Position numbers and translations under genes: made by a program | Shown here: positions 7,159-10,642 of the stretch, one piece after another | Position numbering within the stretch: the first letter of the stretch is position 1 | Layout: each line of letters opens with the position of its first letter | DNA from: Candidatus Omnitrophota bacterium | Lineage (GTDB): Bacteria > Verrucomicrobiota > Verrucomicrobiia > Limisphaerales > UBA1319 | Length of the DNA: 10,642 nt | Direction: 5' to 3' | Assembly: GCA_023473405.1 (NCBI GenBank) | Contig: JAMCZD010000331.1 | Coordinates: 1-10,642 of the forward strand | The notes under the pieces: model-generated | What the model was told of the DNA's origin: nothing | Database searches by the model: none | What the model saw: only the letters and a program-made list of their open reading frames with translations

Positions 7159-7232
7159 CACTTCGTCTTTCACTTTGGCCTCCCCGCCTTGTCGAAAAAT
7201 CGGGCAAGTCCTAGCAAGTGAAAGACAAAGTG
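7159..7232 (-). other. Long hairpin downstream of the AraC-type gene
   Basis: A 17-base stem with one mismatch (7159-7175 against 7216-7232) encloses a ~40-base loop that can itself fold (CTTG and CGA pairing with TCG and CAAG at about 7188-7209). In minus-strand RNA the one mismatch becomes a G-U pair, so the stem fits better as RNA from the araC strand than from the other strand. It begins 58 bases after the AraC-type stop codon. There is no T-run after it, so it may act as a 3' stabilising structure, a weak terminator or an unrelated repeat. Confidence 0.55.
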
Positions 7233-7289
7233 CGGGACGACGTGAGGGGCAAAAGGGATGAGGTCGAGGCTTGTCGCAATTCATGCGCG

Positions 7290-8336
7290 CTATCGCTTAA
7301 ATTTTGCCGATTTGGTGTCCCCAAGCTCGATTTGGCGGTTACGGCAATCCTCCAAGCCGAAGGGAGTTTTCAAGCGCAATTGGTTGGCAAAATCGCTGGG
7401 AGTGCGGCCCATGAGCGAGCGAAAGACGGCATTAAAATGACTCAAGCTTTCAAAGCCGACGGCGAAGGCGGCCTCGCTGACGCTGCACCTGGATTCGCTG
7501 AACAAGGCCGCTGCGCGATGGACGCGATAGCTCTGCAGGTATTTGCACCATGGAATCCCGAAGGCATTCTTGAAGAGGACCTTTAATCGGGACTCGCTAA
7601 CCCCAGCGGCTCGAGCCAGGTTCTGGGCATAAATCGGCTCCGTATAATGATTGCGGAGATATTCGAGCGCGGCGTCGATCACCTTCCAATCCACGGCCAA
7701 ATCGACGGTGGCGAAATCGCGTCCTTCCTGCTGTTCCCAACGAAGGAACTCGACTAATTGTTCCATCAGCAGAATGCGGAGTTTGATCTCGCGTCCGAAC
7801 CGTTGGCCCTCGAACTCCCGAACCATCGCTTCGAACAAGCCGACCAATTTGTCCCGGAGCTCTGGGGACGGGCGAACCATGTGCCCGCGAAGGGGTTGTC
7901 GAGCGATGAACCGGTGCAGCAATCGGGGCCCGTCATTCTCCGGACCCAACTCGATCAACACGCTGGGCAGGAAATAGACCGTGATGAAACGGGTGGGATA
8001 CTTGGTGATGATGGCCCAATGCGGCACTCCGGGCCCCGCCAACAAGAGGTCGCCCGGCAGGCGTTCGGCTTTTTCCCCTTTGATGAACGAAATAGCCTGC
8101 CCTTCCAGGATGATCCCGAACTCGCAATACGGGTGCCGTTCCGGGTGGGGCTTGGTTGATCCCAATTGATGAATGCCGCTACGCACCCATATCGGTCGCA
8201 GATCATTGAGCGGCTGACGCGATTCGGCTGCATCCACCAACCAGTAGAGTTCAGCCAGTCCGGTTGGATGCGAGGCAATCAAGGCTAATGGGTTTAAGGC
8301 CATCTTCAACGCATCGCTTTCGGAACATACTCGCAT
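7290..8336 (-). CDS. AraC-family transcriptional regulator with cupin-like sensor domain
   Basis: A 348-residue cytosolic DNA-binding regulator. The N-terminal half has a cupin-like ligand-binding fold (about residues 60-125: HPERHPYCEFGIILEG, GDLLLAGPGVPHWA, FITVYFLPS), as in AraC-type sugar sensors. The C-terminal AraC/XylS domain spans about 217-325 with two helix-turn-helix units: IYAQNLARAAGVSESRLKVL followed by FKNAFGIP, then SVSEAAFAVGFESLSHFNAV with FRSLMGRTPSDF. Length and order are normal and the frame is intact. The start is either the ATG at 8336 or the ATG at 8303; neither has a clear ribosome binding site, and the TTGACA-like sequence just upstream of 8336 favours neither strongly. 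It diverges from the symporter remnant at 8498 with ~160 bases between, the classic arrangement for a regulator of a neighbouring sugar-uptake locus. The inducer is unknown; an amino sugar is a guess from the GH84 remnant. Confidence 0.92.
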   Translation of the reverse strand: MRVCSESDALKMALNPLALIASHPTGLAELYWLVDAAESRQPLNDLRPIWVRSGIHQLGSTKPHPERHPYCEFGIILEGQAISFIKGEKAERLPGDLLLAGPGVPHWAIITKYPTRFITVYFLPSVLIELGPENDGPRLLHRFIARQPLRGHMVRPSPELRDKLVGLFEAMVREFEGQRFGREIKLRILLMEQLVEFLRWEQQEGRDFATVDLAVDWKVIDAALEYLRNHYTEPIYAQNLARAAGVSESRLKVLFKNAFGIPWCKYLQSYRVHRAAALFSESRCSVSEAAFAVGFESLSHFNAVFRSLMGRTPSDFANQLRLKTPFGLEDCRNRQIELGDTKSAKFKR

Positions 8337-8497
8337 TCAAAGGTCTGCTTTGTCAATCCAATGGGAGTTACTACTTGCATTCGCGGCGGGCTCCATTTGA
8401 GATGGGAAATCATGACAAGCCTTGTTGGTCCATCGCGGGAACGCCTCGGGAAACGGACATCGGGCCGTAGCGGATTCGGGAGCAACGGCCCGGCAAT
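8337..8497. promoter_or_regulatory. Divergent regulatory interval between araC-type gene and symporter
   Basis: These 161 bases must hold both promoters and any AraC-type operator. I see TTGACA on the minus strand near 8350, but no well-spaced -10 box, and a GGGAG about 16 bases before the symporter ATG, which is too far for a good ribosome binding site. No convincing direct repeat stands out. The interval is inferred from gene layout only. Confidence 0.35.
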
Positions 8498-9758
8498 ATG
8501 AACCTGCTTGATTGGCTGGTAGTGGCGGCGTCGTGCACGGTCGTGTTCACGGTCGGCTTGATGTTCGCCCGCCGCTCGTCACGCAAGGGCGCGACGGGCT
8601 ACTTCGCCGGCGGCCGGGATGTGCCGTGGTGGGCCATCGGATTGTCAAATACCGCCACCTACAGCTCCGGCACGGGAGCGTTCGTGATGTGGGTGTTACA
8701 AACGCCACCCACCCCCGGCATCGACGTCCTCACGCTCGCAATCCTATTCTTGCAAGGTTGGTTCTTCGCCGGTTCGCCCACCGCCGGAGAAGGAATGACC
8801 GCCAAGCGTTTCATGGCGGCGCGGACCGAGCGGCATGCGGTTGGGGGTCAGCTTTTCAACGCCTTTCCCGCCCTTTCCTTTCGCACGCCTCCCCCTTATC
8901 GGCTTGGGTATTGTCGCGATGACACTCTTCTGGACGTCTGACTTGCAGGGTAGGCTTGGGGACGCGCCGGCGGGAACGAGCCTCCTGAAGGACCCGGCGC
9001 ATGCCTGGGGCGAGCTGATCAAACGCTCCAGTCTGCCTCATGGTCTTATCGGATTGCTCGTGGCGTCCGAGGTGGCGGCGTTTATGGGCGCCTTGAGCTC
9101 ACTTATTAATTGGGGCGGGAGCTTCGTGGTAAACGATTTGATGCCGGCTCGATTCACCAGGTCAGGCGAGAAAGTCTGGGTCAGCCGTCTCACGACGCTG
9201 GCGCTGTTCATCCTGGCAGCCGTGGTCACCGTGCTGTTCGTGGACAACATGGTTAGCTGGTTCATGTTTATCAACTCGGCCATGGTGATTTTCCTGCTGC
9301 CGCTGGCGTGGTTCCGGTTTTTCTGGTGGCGTTCCAATGCCTGGGGCGAATTGGCGGCCATCATCTTGGGGTTGCCGCTTTCGATCCTCGTGTGGTTCAT
9401 CCTGGATTTTCAAAGTCGTCCCCTATGGCAAGGATTGACCTTGTTGTTCGCGCTGAGTTTCGTGGTCCTGATCACGGTCACGCTGCTCACGCCGCCCGAA
9501 CCGATCGAGACGCTCAAACAGTTCTATTCCCGGTGCCGGCCGCCGGGCCTGTGGGGTCCCGTCAAGCAGGAGATGCCAGGCTGCGGTCCCAGCGAACCCA
9601 ACGGCGTTCGAATGCTCATTGATTCGCTTCTGGGCATCGGCGCCTCACTCGGACTCATCCTCGCCACGAACGCCGTCTTTGTGCGTGACTGGCCGCGATT
9701 TGCCCTGGGGGGGTGATGTGCCTCGGGGCGGGAGGCTGGCTGTTGGGGCGCATCCTGA
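8498..9758 (+). pseudogene. Sodium/solute symporter (SSS family) remnant, internally deleted and frameshifted
   Basis: An intact SSS protein would be a ~500-600 residue inner-membrane sodium-driven sugar carrier. Here ~66 residues of the true N-terminus are present (MNLLDWLVVAA, ATGYFAGGRDVPWWAIGLSN, TATYSSGTGAFVM). At about 8688-8715 the sequence then jumps straight to IDVLTLAILFLQGWFFAGSP, which normally lies some 150 or more residues further on, so several membrane helices are missing. At about 8888-8895 one extra C changes frame; removing it restores FRT-LPLIGLGIVAMTLFW. The second frame then runs through LIKRSSLPHGLIGLLVASEV, SSLINWGGSFVVND and WVSRLTTLALFILAAVVTVLFVDN to a TGA at 9714. 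A run of seven G (9707-9713) is followed, in the next frame, by the likely natural end, MCLGAGGWLLGRILNV. So there is one large deletion and two single-base shifts. It cannot make a working carrier as written; sequencing error could explain the G-run shift but not the deletion. Confidence 0.85.
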
Positions 9759-10292
9759 ATGTTCGACCTCGAGCACGAGTCGAACTGGGGCAATGGACGC
9801 GCCAACCGGTGGTGGGAGGGCTTGCCTTTGGAAAAGAAACAGGCCTACGAGAAGGTGGTTCAAGAGTGCCAGAAACAAGGCATCCAGTTCTGCTTCAGCA
9901 TGAATCCCAACCTCGCCAGCAGGCGCTTGGTGAACGATGATTCGCCCGAAAGTGTCGATCTGCTTTTCAAACACTATGCCTGGATGCAAGGCCTCGGAGT
10001 CAAATGGTTCAATATCTCCCTGGACGACGCCACCGGAGGCGTCAACGCCGACACCCAAGCCAAAGTGGTAAACGACGTCTTCCACCGGTTGCGCGCCAGG
10101 GACCCCGAGGCGCAAATGATTTTCTGCCCGACGTTTTACAGCGGCGACGGCGCCGCGACAAATCAAACGAGCCTGGGGGTGGACCAGCGGTCGTACCTCG
10201 AGACCCTGGCCCGCGAGCTGGACAAGGAAGTCCACGTCTTCTGGACCGGGGACAGCGTGGTGGGCAAGATTACGCGCCGGGCCGCCGAGTCG
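9759..10292 (+). pseudogene. GH84 beta-N-acetylglucosaminidase fragment (central catalytic part)
   Basis: GH84 enzymes remove terminal N-acetylglucosamine (O-GlcNAcase/hyaluronidase-like family). The frame starts with an ATG at 9759 straight after an in-frame TGA and is open to the window end. Residues 1-178 match the middle of a GH84 domain: RWWEGLPLEKKQAYEKVVQE, GIQFCFSMNPNLAS, HYAWMQGLGVKWFNISLDD with the catalytic Asp-Asp pair at residues 89-90 (10023-10028), MIFCPTFYSGDG, and EVHVFWTGDSVVGKITR. The N-terminal domain and the first strands of the barrel are absent, and the sequence stops being GH84 after AAES at about 10285-10295, before the expected 'WDNYPVND' region. It begins exactly where the symporter remnant ends, so another join lies near 9755-9765. 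The ATG is probably accidental. The catalytic pair is present but the barrel is incomplete, so activity is unlikely. Confidence 0.8.
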
Positions 10293-10476
10293 TGCCGCTC
10301 GATCCACAATTGCGGACGCATCACCGGCGGGCGGTGGTACGAGCATCATGTCATCTCCGGTAATTATCGCCTCGGCGAATTCCAGGGCGCGGTGCTCAAC
10401 GCGCAGTTGGACCGCCTTGAAATGCAGACTCGAACTCGCGACCGCAACGGGCGCTATCTTGCCGCGAAACTCAGCC
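10293..10476 (+). pseudogene. DegT/DnrJ/EryC1/StrS-type PLP aminotransferase fragment
   Basis: From about 10293 the same open frame switches to a short piece of the sugar aminotransferase family: CRSIHNCGR, WYEHHVISGNYRLGEFQGAV and LNAQLDRLEMQTRTRDRNGR. This is the region that normally follows the PLP-binding lysine and its GEGG loop; both are missing, as are the whole N-terminal half and, beyond AAKLSR, the rest of the C-terminal domain. About 61 residues of an expected ~380-400 remain. The join to GH84 is in frame. The assignment rests on the NYRLxEFQxAxLxAQLxRLExQT pattern, which is highly characteristic. Confidence 0.75.
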
Positions 10477-10642
10477 GCACCGTCCCCCTCCCGATCGAGA
10501 GACTCGATGCCGGCGGCATCAATTCGTTTGCCGAAAAGGCGCTGACCAACTCGGCGGCCCCGGCCGAATGGGGAGACAAATACCGCCGTGTCGTCGAGCA
10601 CTGGCGCACCACGTTGCTGACGAATGCCGAGGCGCGCAACCA
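10477..10642 (+). pseudogene. Unrecognised coding fragment in the same open frame (runs off the window)
   Basis: After AAKLSR the expected aminotransferase continuation is absent and the frame reads TVPLPIERLDAGGINSFAEK, then ALTNSAAPAEWGDKYRRVVE and HWRTTLLTNAEARN to the edge. The last part looks like a genuine amphipathic helical protein segment (Trp/Arg/Glu-rich). I do not recognise its family and cannot exclude that it belongs to a variant aminotransferase C-terminus, although the change of character is abrupt at about 10472-10482. It is most simply a third gene piece joined in frame. Confidence 0.4.

Noticed and set aside
7758..8159. Plus-strand open frame of 133 residues, and the one at 7218-7586
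   Set aside because: Both are complementary to the clear AraC-type coding sequence and show no protein-like motif.
9645..10601. 318-residue minus-strand open frame
   Set aside because: It lies opposite the GH84/DegT sequence in a GC-rich region, and its translation has no domain motif. The plus-strand frame carries all recognisable motifs.

Overview
The window looks like a Verrucomicrobium, most likely of the Pedosphaera/Limisphaerales type. The evidence is indirect: moderately high G+C, weak or absent Shine-Dalgarno sequences, a pseudopilin-like protein of the kind that is multiplied in Verrucomicrobia and Planctomycetes, a very large secreted Ig/LamG protein, and a sugar-symporter plus glycosidase locus with an AraC regulator. 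No rRNA, tRNA, CRISPR array or transposase gene is visible.

Region by region: (1) 1-331, minus strand, is the N-terminal half of pyridoxamine 5'-phosphate oxidase (pdxH), cut by the window edge. (2) 332-1620 is mostly non-genic. It holds one probable short hypothetical gene (632-1066) and two inverted-repeat elements, one AT-rich (1083-1207) and one GC-rich and palindromic (1221-1478). (3) 1548-7124, minus strand, is a secretion/cell-surface block. Read in transcription order it holds a small lipoprotein, a pseudopilin-like protein with a classical prepilin signal, and a 1323-residue exported modular protein that ends just before a clear intrinsic terminator. The lipoprotein-pseudopilin unit and the large-protein gene are each preceded, at almost the same distance (107 and 117 bases), by the same 31-base element, which suggests they are controlled together. 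(4) 7290-8336, minus strand, is an AraC-family regulator with a cupin-like sensor domain. A long hairpin lies just downstream. (5) 8498-10642, plus strand, diverges from the regulator and is a sugar-utilisation locus in ruins. It holds an SSS-family sodium/solute symporter with a large internal deletion and two single-base frame changes. The remainder is one open frame stitched from a piece of a GH84 beta-N-acetylglucosaminidase, a piece of a DegT-type PLP aminotransferase, and an unrecognised tail.

How it fits together: the AraC regulator most likely once controlled uptake (SSS symporter) and breakdown or conversion (GH84, DegT) of an amino-sugar glycan. The locus has since lost large segments inside its genes, or the assembly is chimeric there. 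The block at 1623-6977 is intact and probably encodes an envelope or extracellular structure.
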